Assembly: GCF_036345155.1 (NCBI RefSeq)
Contig: NZ_CP107772.1
Location: 2,232,001-2,296,000, forward strand
Source of the DNA: Streptomyces sp. NBC_00582
Lineage (GTDB): Bacteria > Actinomycetota > Actinomycetes > Streptomycetales > Streptomycetaceae
Direction: 5' to 3'
DNA length: 64,000 nt
In this document: positions 26,751 to 34,837 of the stretch, one piece after another
How positions within the stretch are numbered: the stretch's first letter is position 1
How the letters are laid out: each line of letters begins with the position of its first letter
Notes under the pieces: model-generated
Databases searched by the model: none
The model's input: only the letters and a program-made list of their open reading frames with translations
What the model was told of the DNA's origin: nothing
Position numbers and translations under genes: made by a program

Positions 26751-27940
26751 CGCCGGCCTCCGCGGGCGCCTTCGTAGGCTTCCTCGGGTTCGTCCTCCTC
26801 CTCGCCCTCCGGCTCCTCCTCGTCGTAGGCGTCCTCGCTGCGGCCCTCGTCCTCGGGCTCCTCCTCGTCCTCGGGCTCCTCGTCGTACTCGCCCTCGGGT
26901 TCCTCCTCGTCGTAGGCGTCCTCGTCCTCGGGCTCGGCGTCCGAGTCGCGGCGCTCGTCCTCGTCCTCCTCGTCCTCGGCGTAGGGGCCGTCCTGCTCCT
27001 CGTCCCCCTCATCGTCCTCCTGGCGCTCTTCCTCCGCGACCGCGTCCTCGTGGGAGCGGACGAGCTCGCCGTCACGGATCTCACCGCGCCAGCCCTCGGC
27101 CGCCTCTCCCTTCAGGGTGATGAAGCGGGCGAAGTGCTTCAGGTCGAGCCGGGCGCGACGGCCCTGGGCCCGCCAGATGTTGGCGGTCTTCTCGAAGAAG
27201 CCCGAGGGGTAGTACTCGATGACCAGCAGGACGCGAGTCAGGTGGTCGCCGAGGCGGTGGAAGGAGACGACACCCTTCGTGGTCCCCTTGGCACCCTCCG
27301 AGGTCCAGGAGATCCGCTGGTCGGGGACCTGTTCGGTGGTCTTCGCCTTCCAGCTGCGGCTGGACCAGAAGATCTTCGCCTGCCAGTCGCTGGCGGTGTC
27401 GTCGGCCCGGGAGGCGCTCTTGACGCCCTTGGCGAAGGTGCTGAAGTCCTGGTAGCGGGTCCACTGGTCGTAGGCGGTGCGCAGCGGCACGCCGACGTCG
27501 ATCTGCTCGATGATGACGACCGGCTTGTGGCCCGCGCCGCTCTTGCCCTTGCCCTTGCCCTTGCCGCCGCCGAGGTTCTTCAGGGCGCCGGTCACGCTGT
27601 CCTTGACGCGGGAGCCGCCCAGTTCCAGTGCGCTGCGCAGCGGGCCCTTGCCTTCGGCGAGCTTGCGTCCGCCGTCGAGGGCCAGCTTGGCGAAGCCGGG
27701 GCTGTTGCCCTCGGCGATGTCGTTGAGCTTGCCGGTGGTCTCGCCGAGCTTGCGGCCCACGCCCGCCAGCATCCGTTCCGCCTGGGCGGACAGATAGGCC
27801 TGGACCTCCTCCTTCAGCCGGTCGGCGGCCTCGCTGTGGGCCAGCCCGGCGAGCGGATTCCCGCCGTTCGCGGCCCCGTTCGCGGCCCCGCGGGCCGCTT
27901 CGGTGGTCGAGGATGCCGTGGATTCGAGGGGCTTGGTCAT
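26747..27940 (-). CDS. gvpZ: GvpZ-like SRPBCC protein with acidic tail
   Basis: 397 aa in three parts. The first 130 residues are helical and alanine-rich, ending in a GGGKGKGKGKSG hinge. Residues about 137-290 form an SRPBCC (START-like) domain (VVIIEQIDVGVPLRTAYDQW, FTKFAKGVKSASRAD-type region and VIEYYPSGFFEKTANIWRAQ). The last 95 are nearly all Glu/Asp in repeats such as DEEEPEGE. The position matches gvpZ in S. coelicolor. SRPBCC folds usually bind hydrophobic ligands; the role here is unknown. Both ends overlap neighbours by 4 nt. Confidence 0.82.
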   Translation of the reverse strand: MTKPLESTASSTTEAARGAANGAANGGNPLAGLAHSEAADRLKEEVQAYLSAQAERMLAGVGRKLGETTGKLNDIAEGNSPGFAKLALDGGRKLAEGKGPLRSALELGGSRVKDSVTGALKNLGGGKGKGKGKSGAGHKPVVIIEQIDVGVPLRTAYDQWTRYQDFSTFAKGVKSASRADDTASDWQAKIFWSSRSWKAKTTEQVPDQRISWTSEGAKGTTKGVVSFHRLGDHLTRVLLVIEYYPSGFFEKTANIWRAQGRRARLDLKHFARFITLKGEAAEGWRGEIRDGELVRSHEDAVAEEERQEDDEGDEEQDGPYAEDEEDEDERRDSDAEPEDEDAYDEEEPEGEYDEEPEDEEEPEDEGRSEDAYDEEEPEGEEEDEPEEAYEGARGGRR

Positions 27941-28665
27941 CCCTCACCGCCTCCCTTCCGTTCCCCGCCGCCGTCCCGGCCGCCCGTGCCGCGGGAGGCC
28001 GCCGCGGTCTGCTTCGCGGCGGGCTTGCGGGCCGCGGCCTTCTTCGCCGGTGCCTTCTTCGCGGGAGCCTTCTTGGCCGCCTTCTTCGCGGGCGCCTTCC
28101 GGGCGGCCCGCTTGCGCGTCCGCTCCCCGGCCTCCGCGTCCGGCCCCTCCTCGTCGGCCTCGTCGTCGGCCTCGTCGTCGGCCTCGTCGTCGTCCGGCTC
28201 CTCCTCGTCCCGCTCCTCGGTGTCCGGCTCCTCCTCGTCCCGCTCTTCGTCGTCCGACTCTTCCTCGTCCCGCTCCTCGGTGTCCGGCTCCTCCTCGTCC
28301 CGCGCCTGCTCGTCCTCGTCGTCGGAGTCCTCCCCGCCGTCCGGGGCCACGCCCGACAGGTGGTCGCGGACCTCGGCGGTCCGGCCGTGCAGCCGGTCGG
28401 CGAGAGCCTCCATCTGGCGTTCGACGAGGGCGCCCGTGGCGGCCTTGCCGACCCCGCGCAGGTCCTCGCGTATCTCGCCGCCGATCTCCTTGAACTGCGG
28501 GTTGTCCTTGAGCTGTTGCGACAGCAGGTCGGCGACGGCCCGGGGGCTCAGGTTGAGGCGCTTGCCGGCCGCGAGGGAGCCGAGGGCGAGCGCCAGTTTC
28601 AGCTTCTTCGTCCGTCCGAGGAAGTATCCGGCCCCGACCGCGAGGCCCATTCCCATACGGTTCAT
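27937..28665 (-). CDS. gvpY: GvpY-like protein with acidic linker and histone H1-like tail
   Basis: 242 aa. It begins with a short conserved segment (GLAVGAGYFLGRTKKLKLAL, then NLSPRAVADLLSQQLKDNPQ). An acidic repeat block follows at about 112-175 (DEEEPDTEERDEEE type), and then a lysine/alanine/proline tail (KKAAKKAPAKKAPAKKAAAR type) like a histone H1 C-terminus. The gene position matches gvpY of S. coelicolor. The basic tail could bind the acidic tail of the GvpZ-like protein, nucleic acid or the vesicle surface, all inference. ATG at 28663-28665 overlaps the gvpG stop. Confidence 0.78.
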   Translation of the reverse strand: MNRMGMGLAVGAGYFLGRTKKLKLALALGSLAAGKRLNLSPRAVADLLSQQLKDNPQFKEIGGEIREDLRGVGKAATGALVERQMEALADRLHGRTAEVRDHLSGVAPDGGEDSDDEDEQARDEEEPDTEERDEEESDDEERDEEEPDTEERDEEEPDDDEADDEADDEADEEGPDAEAGERTRKRAARKAPAKKAAKKAPAKKAPAKKAAARKPAAKQTAAASRGTGGRDGGGERKGGGEG

Positions 28666-28925
28666 CGTGTCGTCCCGTCGTCCGTCGGCGCGCTTCTGCG
28701 CGTCGCGATCTCCAGCCGGTCGAGGAGCTCGTCCTCCATCCGGTCGAACTCGTCCTCCGTGATCTCGCCGGCGTCCAACCGCTCCTCCAGCCGGCCGAGT
28801 TCGGCCCGCACCGTGGCGGGGTCGTAATAGATCCGCTCCGCCTCCTGCAGCACCTGTCCGATCACCCACACGCTGCCGCGCACGGGAGCGAAGGGCAGCA
28901 GGAGCACCTCCGAGATCAGTCCCAC
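28662..28925 (-). CDS. gvpG: Gas vesicle protein GvpG
   Basis: 87 aa with the GvpG pattern: LISEVLLLPFAPVRGSVWVI, VLQEAERIYYDPATVRAELG and EITEDEFDRMEDELLDRLE. GvpG is a small helical accessory protein of vesicle assembly. The GTG start at 28925 has GGAG upstream and lies 7 nt after gvpF; it is the only non-overlapping junction inside the gvpA-gvpK string. Confidence 0.92.
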   Translation of the reverse strand: MGLISEVLLLPFAPVRGSVWVIGQVLQEAERIYYDPATVRAELGRLEERLDAGEITEDEFDRMEDELLDRLEIATRRSAPTDDGTTR

Positions 28926-28932
28926 GGCGCAC

Positions 28933-29685
28933 CTACTCCCCGGCGCCGCCGGCGGGCGCGGACGGACCCGGCTCGACGAAGCTGTACGGCGGCAGCGGGC
29001 CGTTCACCCGCACCTCGAGATGGGGGTGCGCCTTGCGCAGCTCCTCGGCGGCCTCCAGGAACCCGGCGGCCGCGTCCCGGTCGACGAGGAAGGATACGTT
29101 GGCCAGCCAGCCGGTGGACTCGGGGCCCACGCTGGTGGCGGCGGCCAGCGGCTCCAGCGTCCGCCGCACCTCGGCCGCGTCCTCGGCCTCGCGGGCCTGT
29201 ACGGCGGCGGCGACCATCTCGCCGAGCTGGATCCGCTGCTCGTAGGTGCCGCCGCCGGCCTGGCGGTTGGCCTCGGCGAGGGCGCGCAGCTCCGGGCTGC
29301 CGGCCATCACCTGGTGCAGGACGGCCTCCTCCACGTGGGAGGCCTTGACGTTGTACTCGACTTTGCCGTCGAGTGCCTTCAGCCGCTCCTTGTAGTGTTC
29401 CGCGCGCTCAGCGAGGACACCGGTGACCGCCGCGTCGTCGGGGGCGACGCTGCCGAACCGCATCGGCAGCACACAGCCGTCGGTGCCGGCCTCGGCCAGC
29501 ACGGCCTGGTGGGCGAGCAGCTCCTTGCGCTTGGGCCGCAGGTCCTCGGGGGCGTCACTGACGACCGCCGCCAGTTCGCCCTCCTCCAGGACGCGCACCG
29601 GCCTCGGCGGGTCGCCGACACCGCTCAGGCCGTCGGAGAGGTCGGCGTGGGAGCGGGCGGTGATGCCGTAGACGTACGTGCTCAC
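28933..29685 (-). CDS. gvpF: Gas vesicle protein GvpF
   Basis: 250 aa with the GvpF/L pattern: TYVYGITARSHADL, VRVLEEGELAAVVSDAPEDL, RFGSVAPDDAAV, then NVKASHVEEAVLHQVM and VNGPLPPYSFVEP near the end. GvpF is known as a GvpA-binding protein. A GTG start at 29683-29685 overlaps the gvpA stop by 4 nt, so its translation is tied to the shell protein. Confidence 0.93.
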   Translation of the reverse strand: MSTYVYGITARSHADLSDGLSGVGDPPRPVRVLEEGELAAVVSDAPEDLRPKRKELLAHQAVLAEAGTDGCVLPMRFGSVAPDDAAVTGVLAERAEHYKERLKALDGKVEYNVKASHVEEAVLHQVMAGSPELRALAEANRQAGGGTYEQRIQLGEMVAAAVQAREAEDAAEVRRTLEPLAAATSVGPESTGWLANVSFLVDRDAAAGFLEAAEELRKAHPHLEVRVNGPLPPYSFVEPGPSAPAGGAGE

Positions 29686-30113
29686 TCCTCTTCCTCCTTC
29701 CGGCGTGCCGTGCTGCTCCTGCGGGCGCGCGGCCGGGACTCGGTCTCCTTGGCGGAGCCCTCGTCACGGGCCTGCTTGAAGGCGTCCGAGATGGTCTCCG
29801 CGGCGCCCGAGAGCGCGCCCTTGGACTTGCCGCGCGCACCGGACTCGGTGATCTCGCCGACCATGTCGGGCAGCCCGGGGCTCTTGCGCGGCCCCGCCTC
29901 CAGGTCGAGCCGGTTGCACGCCTCGGCGAACCGGAGATAGGTGTCGACGCTGGCCACGACGACCCGGACGTCGATCTTCAGGATCTCGATGCCGACCAGG
30001 GAGACCCGTACGAACGCGTCGATGACGAGACCCCTGTCTAGGACGAGTTCCAGCACGTCGTAGAGGCCGCTGCTGCCTCCGCCGCCGGTCTGCTGTGCCG
30101 GGACAACGGTCAT
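29682..30113 (-). CDS. gvpA: Gas vesicle structural protein GvpA
   Basis: 143 aa. The shell-protein core is clear at about residues 16-70: LYDVLELVLDRGLVIDAFVR, VSLVGIEILKIDVRVVVASV, DTYLRFAEACNRLDL. It is followed by a 70-residue charged, disordered tail that ends RARRSSTARRKEEEE. Classical GvpA is about 70 aa, so this is a long-tailed Streptomyces type. GvpA polymerises into the hollow protein shell that admits gas and excludes water. ATG at 30111-30113 preceded by AAGGAGG. It lies 73 nt after gvpO. Confidence 0.93.
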   Translation of the reverse strand: MTVVPAQQTGGGGSSGLYDVLELVLDRGLVIDAFVRVSLVGIEILKIDVRVVVASVDTYLRFAEACNRLDLEAGPRKSPGLPDMVGEITESGARGKSKGALSGAAETISDAFKQARDEGSAKETESRPRARRSSTARRKEEEE

Positions 30114-30186
30114 GTCGACCGCGCCTCCTTGTCTGGGATGGGATGACTGGGAACGTGTGGGGGATGTGCGGGTGCGGGCCGGCGGC

Positions 30187-30570
30187 CTAGCGGCCGCCGG
30201 GGCGATGTGCGTCGGCCCGTCCGCGTTCGTAGCGGCGAACGCGCCGGTAACCGGTGAGCTGGCCGTCCGCGTCGAGTTCCACCTGGTAGCTCGCCATGAG
30301 GCTCATGGTGTCGGGCACCCGGGCCAGCTCCATGACCTCGACCTCCAGGGCCCAGCCGTCCTCCGTCCGTTCGAAGGAGGAGACGCTCTCCGCGTCCATG
30401 CCGGTCAGCTCCGCCAGCTGCGAGCGCGCCTGGCGCAGCACCTCCATGGGGCTCGGGCCCTTGTCGTCCGCCATGCCGCCGTCCTTGTGCTCCGGACGCC
30501 GTACGTCGCCGTCCGGGCGCCGTACGGCGTGAGGGGTCCGTGTTCGCCGTGTGTGTCTCGTGTCGGACAT
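30187..30570 (-). CDS. gvpO: Gas vesicle protein GvpO
   Basis: 127 aa, first gene of the cluster. The C-terminal half carries the GvpO domain: MEVLRQARSQLAELTGMDAE, DGWALEVEVMELARVPDTMS and LMASYQVELDADGQLTGYRR. The N-terminal 50 residues are basic and disordered. GvpO is needed for vesicle gene expression or assembly in haloarchaea. ATG at 30568-30570 with GAGGAGA upstream. The 95 nt ahead must hold the cluster's promoter; a GTTT followed after 14 nt by GGGCCA weakly resembles a sigma-B promoter. Confidence 0.85.
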   Translation of the reverse strand: MSDTRHTRRTRTPHAVRRPDGDVRRPEHKDGGMADDKGPSPMEVLRQARSQLAELTGMDAESVSSFERTEDGWALEVEVMELARVPDTMSLMASYQVELDADGQLTGYRRVRRYERGRADAHRPGGR

Positions 30571-30665
30571 GGCCGTCTCTCCTCGGGCTCTCCTCGGAAG
30601 GGCCATCTCTTCCTCCGGGTGGCCCGAAGCCTCTTGGCCAAACCTTCACGAATCGCCGGAATGGC

Positions 30666-31616
30666 TCAGACGCCGCGCAGGGCGTCGAGCCGCCGCCGGG
30701 CGGGCCCCAGGGAGCGGCCGCGGCGGGGCGCGCCGGACCAGGGGCGGGTGCGGGCGTGGTCGACGGCGTCCGCGACGGTCCAGCGGCGGGGGCCGAGTGC
30801 GGGGTCGTCGAGCTGGTCCCAGGTGATCGGCGCGGCGACGGGTGCGCCGGGCAGGGCGCGCACGGTCCAGGGGGCGACGGCGGTCTGCGCGTAGGCGTTG
30901 CGGCCGATGTCGAGGTAGAGGCGGTCGCCGCGGTCCTTCTTGCGGACGGCGGTGGTGAGCCGGTCGGGGTGCTCGGCGGCGAGCAGGTCGGCGGTGTCCC
31001 GGGCGAAGGCGCGCACCTCGTCGAAGCCGTGCTCCCCGTCGAGGGGGACGACCGCGTGCAGTCCGCGGGAGCCGGTGGTCATGAGGGTGGCGGGCAGCCG
31101 GAGTTCCTCCAGGAGGTCGCGCAGCCACCGGGCGGCGTCGCGGACCGCGCCGAAGCCGTCGCCGGAGGGGTCGAGGTCGAAGACCATCAGGTCCGGCCGC
31201 TCGGGGCTCCCGGTCCGCGACAGCCAGCGGTGGAGGGTGAGGCAGGCCTGGTCGGCGAGGTAGGCGAGGGTCGCGGAGTCGTCGCACACGGTGTGACAGA
31301 CCGTGCCGTCCTCCTTCGGCAGCTCGGCCCGGGTGATCCACCGGGGATAGTGCTCGGGGGTGTTCTTCTGGAAGAAGCGGGGTCCGTCGACGCCGTCGGG
31401 GTGGCGCTCCAGCATCAGCGGGCGCTCGCGCAGGTGCGGCAGCATGAACACGGCGACCGAGCGGTAGTACGCGACGAGGTCGTCCTTGGTGTACGCGGCG
31501 CCGCCCCCGGAGCCGTCGCCGCCGACGGGGAACAGCACCTTGCCGGGCCGGTGCACCTCCACGGTGCGCCGGCCCGCCCGCACGGTGCGTACGTCGGCGG
31601 GGGCGGCGCGGGTCAC
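30666..31616 (-). CDS. LigD-type DNA polymerase/primase domain protein
   Basis: 316 aa, a stand-alone NHEJ polymerase domain. Motifs: VEVHRPGKVLFP, YYRSVAVFMLPHLRERPLML, RFFQKNTPEHYPRW, the metal-binding VFDLDPSGDGF and TTGSRGLHAVVPL. Such archaeo-eukaryotic primase-like polymerases fill gaps with ribonucleotides during Ku/LigD end joining. No ku or ligase gene is adjacent. The GTG at 31614-31616 overlaps the transketolase stop by 4 nt, so the polymerase is translated from a transketolase transcript. Confidence 0.92.
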   Translation of the reverse strand: MTRAAPADVRTVRAGRRTVEVHRPGKVLFPVGGDGSGGGAAYTKDDLVAYYRSVAVFMLPHLRERPLMLERHPDGVDGPRFFQKNTPEHYPRWITRAELPKEDGTVCHTVCDDSATLAYLADQACLTLHRWLSRTGSPERPDLMVFDLDPSGDGFGAVRDAARWLRDLLEELRLPATLMTTGSRGLHAVVPLDGEHGFDEVRAFARDTADLLAAEHPDRLTTAVRKKDRGDRLYLDIGRNAYAQTAVAPWTVRALPGAPVAAPITWDQLDDPALGPRRWTVADAVDHARTRPWSGAPRRGRSLGPARRRLDALRGV

Positions 31617-33466
31617 GGCACGACCGCCGTCTCCACCAGCAGCCCGGCGGACGCGGCGATCGACTCGGCGTCGATGCCGGCGGCGTGCAGTTGCTCGGCC
31701 GGGGACGCCGAGCCCGGCGTCGTACGGACCGCGAGGCGGGCGAGACGGGGCAGGGGGCGGCCGTCGAGGAACGCGTCGAGGACGGCGTCGCCGAGGCCGC
31801 CCTCCGGGTGGTGGTCCTCCACCGTCAGCAGACAGCCGGTCTCCTCGGCGGCGCGGCGCAGCGTGAGCCGGTCGACGGGCTTGACCGAGTACAGGTCGAC
31901 GACGCGCACCGCGATGCCCGCGTCAGCCAGCGCGTCGGCCGCCGCGAGCGCCTCGAAGACGGTGACGCCGGCCGCGACGATCGTCAGCCGGTCGCGGTCG
32001 GAGGCGCGCAGCACCTTGCTGCCGCCGACCGGGAACTCCTCGTCGGGCCCGTACAGCACCGGGCCGCCGCCGCGAGAGGTGCGCAGATAGCGGACGCCGT
32101 CGAGGCCGGCCATGGCCGTGACCAGGTGCGCGGTCTGGTTGGCGTCGCACGGGTACAGCACGGTCGAGCCCTGCACGGCCCGGAACATCGCCAGGTCCTC
32201 CAGGCCCATCTGGGAGGGCCCGTCCTGCCCGATGGCGACGCCCGCGTGGGAGCCGACGAGGTTGACGCCGGCACCGCTGACCGACGCCATGCGGACGAAG
32301 TCGTGGGCGCGGGTGAGGAACGCGGCGAAGGTGGAGGCGTACGGCACCCAGCCACGCGTCGAGAGCCCGACCGCGGCGGCGACGAGCTGCTGTTCGGCGA
32401 TGTAGCACTCGAAGAAGCGTTCGGGGTGTTCCTTGGCGAAGAACTCGGCGCGGGTGGAGTCGCTCACCTCTCCGTCGAGGGCGACGACGTCGGGGCGGGC
32501 GGTGCCGAGGGCGGCGAGGGCCTGCCCGTAGGCGTCACGGGTGGCGACCTTCTCGTCGGAGCCCTTCTCCCAGCGGGGCAGGTCCAGCCGGCCGGTGGGC
32601 ACGGAGTGCAGCATCCGGGCGGCGGGCGGCTCGTTGACCTGGATCCGCAGGTCGCGGGGGCCGCCGAGTTCCTCGACGGCCTCGTCGGCGTCGGGCAGCG
32701 GCTTGCCGTGCAGTCCCTCGCGGTCCTGGACGCCGGCCACGCCCTTGCCCTTGAGGGTGCGGGCGAGGATGACGGTGGGCTGCCCCCGGGTGGAGGCCGC
32801 CTCGCCGTACGCCCGGTCGATCGCGTCCACGTCGTGGCCGTCGATCTGCACGGTGTGCCAGCCGAAGGCCTGGAAGCGGCGGGCGTAGGCGTCGAGGTCG
32901 TGACCGTGCCGGGTGGGGCCGCGCTGGCCGAGCCGGTTGACGTCGACGATCGCGGTGAGGTTGTCCAGATGCTCGTAGGCCGCGTGCTCGGCGGCCTCCC
33001 ACACCGAGCCCTCGGCGAGCTCGCTGTCCCCGCACAGCACCCACACCCGGTGTCCGGTGTGGTCCAGGCGCTTGCCGGCGAGGGCGATGCCGACGGCCAC
33101 GGGCAGGCCCTGGCCGAGGGATCCGGTGGCCGTCTCGACCCACGGCAGCCGCTGCGGGGTGGGATGGCCTTCGAGGCGGCTGCCGAGCGTGCGGAACGTC
33201 AGCAGTTCGTCGTCGTCGATCGCGCCGGCCGCCTTGTAGGCGGAGTACAGCAGCGGGGAGGCGTGGCCCTTGGAGAGGACGAAGCGGTCGTTCGCCGGGT
33301 GTGCGGGCCGGTCGAAGTCGTAGCGCAGGTGGTGCGCGAGCAGCACCGCCATCAGGTCCGCGGCCGACATCGAGGACGTCGGATGCCCGGAGCCGGCAGC
33401 GGCCGAAGCGCGCACGCTGTCCACACGCAACTGCTGGCCGAGTTCGGTGAGTTCGGCGGTGTCCAT
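31613..33466 (-). CDS. tkt: Transketolase
   Basis: 617 aa, ThDP-dependent transketolase of the shorter type. Motifs: GSGHPTSSMSAADLMAVLL, FVLSKGHASPLLYSA, GSLGQGLPVAVGIALAGK, the ThDP-Mg segment CGDSELAEGSVWEAAEHA through VDVNRLGQ, and in the pyrimidine domain GEVSDSTRAEFF and ECYIAEQQLVAAA. It moves two-carbon units between sugar phosphates in the non-oxidative pentose phosphate pathway. The main Streptomyces tkt is nearer 700 aa and sits with tal and zwf, so this is a paralogue. ATG at 33464-33466 with GAAGGAGG upstream. The LigD-type polymerase is coupled behind it. Confidence 0.93.
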   Translation of the reverse strand: MDTAELTELGQQLRVDSVRASAAAGSGHPTSSMSAADLMAVLLAHHLRYDFDRPAHPANDRFVLSKGHASPLLYSAYKAAGAIDDDELLTFRTLGSRLEGHPTPQRLPWVETATGSLGQGLPVAVGIALAGKRLDHTGHRVWVLCGDSELAEGSVWEAAEHAAYEHLDNLTAIVDVNRLGQRGPTRHGHDLDAYARRFQAFGWHTVQIDGHDVDAIDRAYGEAASTRGQPTVILARTLKGKGVAGVQDREGLHGKPLPDADEAVEELGGPRDLRIQVNEPPAARMLHSVPTGRLDLPRWEKGSDEKVATRDAYGQALAALGTARPDVVALDGEVSDSTRAEFFAKEHPERFFECYIAEQQLVAAAVGLSTRGWVPYASTFAAFLTRAHDFVRMASVSGAGVNLVGSHAGVAIGQDGPSQMGLEDLAMFRAVQGSTVLYPCDANQTAHLVTAMAGLDGVRYLRTSRGGGPVLYGPDEEFPVGGSKVLRASDRDRLTIVAAGVTVFEALAAADALADAGIAVRVVDLYSVKPVDRLTLRRAAEETGCLLTVEDHHPEGGLGDAVLDAFLDGRPLPRLARLAVRTTPGSASPAEQLHAAGIDAESIAASAGLLVETAVVP

Positions 33467-33470
33467 CGGG

Positions 33471-33713
33471 CTAGTGGCCTCCTTCGGAGGGGGTGTGGGG
33501 ACGGCCGGCACCGGGCCGGTGGGCGGCGGTGCGCGGGGTCGGCGCGACCACCGTCGCGTCGGCGTCGTCCGCCTCGTCGGTGTCCGGTGGGTCGTCGGTG
33601 TCCGGGCGGTCCGTCACGGCGTCGGGGGTCGGCGCCACGACCGCCGCGTTGTGGTGACGGTCGTCCGCCCCGTCGTCGCCTGCGCCGCCGTTCACGCTGC
33701 GAGGTCGCGCCAC
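33471..33713 (-). CDS. Possible small acidic protein, 80 aa
   Basis: A GTG at 33711-33713 with GGAGG 6 nt upstream opens an 80-codon frame ending 4 nt before the transketolase start. The product is hydrophilic with an internal repeat: VVAPTPDAVTDRPDTDD and VVAPTPRTAAHRPGAGR. No domain is recognised. The good ribosome binding site and tight spacing argue for a real leader gene of the transketolase operon; the low complexity and high GC argue caution. Confidence 0.4.
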   Translation of the reverse strand: MARPRSVNGGAGDDGADDRHHNAAVVAPTPDAVTDRPDTDDPPDTDEADDADATVVAPTPRTAAHRPGAGRPHTPSEGGH

Positions 33714-33873
33714 GGTTCGCCTCCGGGTGTCGTCGTGCGGGATGTCCGCGTCCCCCCGGGCGGGACCGCCAAACCTGCGCGGGGCGGGCCGCGGTCACCG
33801 GCGCGCACCGGTTTCCCGGGGCCGCCCCGGGTACTCGGGGCGGGCCCGACCAGCCCAGCGCGGAGGTGCCCCC

Positions 33874-34833
33874 ATGCCCGAGTACGGTTATTTCCTGTCC
33901 TGTGAGGAGTTCGGACCGGCGGACCTCGTCGAACAGGCACGCATGGCGGAGCAGGCCGGTTTCCAGTCGCTGTGGATCTCCGACCACTATCACCCGTGGA
34001 ACGACGCCCAGGGCCAGAGCCCGTTCGTCTGGTCGGTGATCGGCGCGCTGTCGGAGGCGGTGTCGCTGCCGGTGGAGACGGCCGTGACCTGTCCGACCGT
34101 GCGGATGCACCCGGCGGTGGTGGCGCAGGCCGCCGCCACCTCGGCGGTGCAGACGGGCGGCCGCTTCCGGCTGGGCGTCGGCTCGGGAGAGGCGCTCAAC
34201 GAGCATGTCCTCGGCGACACCTGGCCGCCCGCGGACGTCCGCCTGGAGATGCTGGAGGAGGCGATCCAGGTGATGCGCCGGCTGTTCACCGGCGAGGAGG
34301 TCACCCACCACGGCCCGCACTACACGGTGGAGAACGCCCGCCTCTACACCGTCCCCGACGAGCCGGTCCCCATCGACGTCTCCGGGTTCGGCCCGAAGGC
34401 GACCTCGCTGGCCGCGCGCGTCGGCGACGGCTACATCACGATGATGCCCGAGGAGCCGATGGTGGAGCAGTTCCGCAAGGGCGGCGGCGGCTCGAAGCCG
34501 GTCAGCGGCGGCACGAAGGTCTGCTACGGCACGGACCGCGCCGAGGCGGTCCGCACGGTGCGCCGGCTGTGGTCGAACCAGTTCCTTCCCGGAGAGATGG
34601 CCCAGATCCTGCCCACCCCCAGCCACTTCGAGCAGCTGGAGCCGCTGATCACGGAGGAGACGGTCGGCGAGAAGGCGGTGTGCGGCGACGACGTCGACGA
34701 GCACGTGGCCGCGCTGACGGCGTTCGCCGACGCGGGTTTCGACCGGGTCTACGTCAACCAGATCGGGCCCGATCAGCGGGGGTTCTTCGACTTCTACCGG
34801 ACGAAGGTGCTGCCCCGGCTGACGCGGGACTGA
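33874..34833 (+). CDS. F420-dependent LLM-class oxidoreductase (TIGR03557-like)
   Basis: 319 aa. A luciferase-like TIM barrel with EYGYFLSCEEFGPADLVEQA, LWISDHYHPWNDAQGQSPFV, the VGSGEALNEHVLG turn and VDVSGFGPKATSLAARVGDG. The family groups with F420-dependent glucose-6-phosphate dehydrogenases, so a hydride transfer from a sugar or alcohol to F420 is plausible. ATG at 33874 follows CGGAGG. It is divergent from the transketolase unit and 4 nt ahead of the enolase-superfamily gene. Confidence 0.9.
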   Translation: MPEYGYFLSCEEFGPADLVEQARMAEQAGFQSLWISDHYHPWNDAQGQSPFVWSVIGALSEAVSLPVETAVTCPTVRMHPAVVAQAAATSAVQTGGRFRLGVGSGEALNEHVLGDTWPPADVRLEMLEEAIQVMRRLFTGEEVTHHGPHYTVENARLYTVPDEPVPIDVSGFGPKATSLAARVGDGYITMMPEEPMVEQFRKGGGGSKPVSGGTKVCYGTDRAEAVRTVRRLWSNQFLPGEMAQILPTPSHFEQLEPLITEETVGEKAVCGDDVDEHVAALTAFADAGFDRVYVNQIGPDQRGFFDFYRTKVLPRLTRD

Positions 34834-34837
34834 CGCC

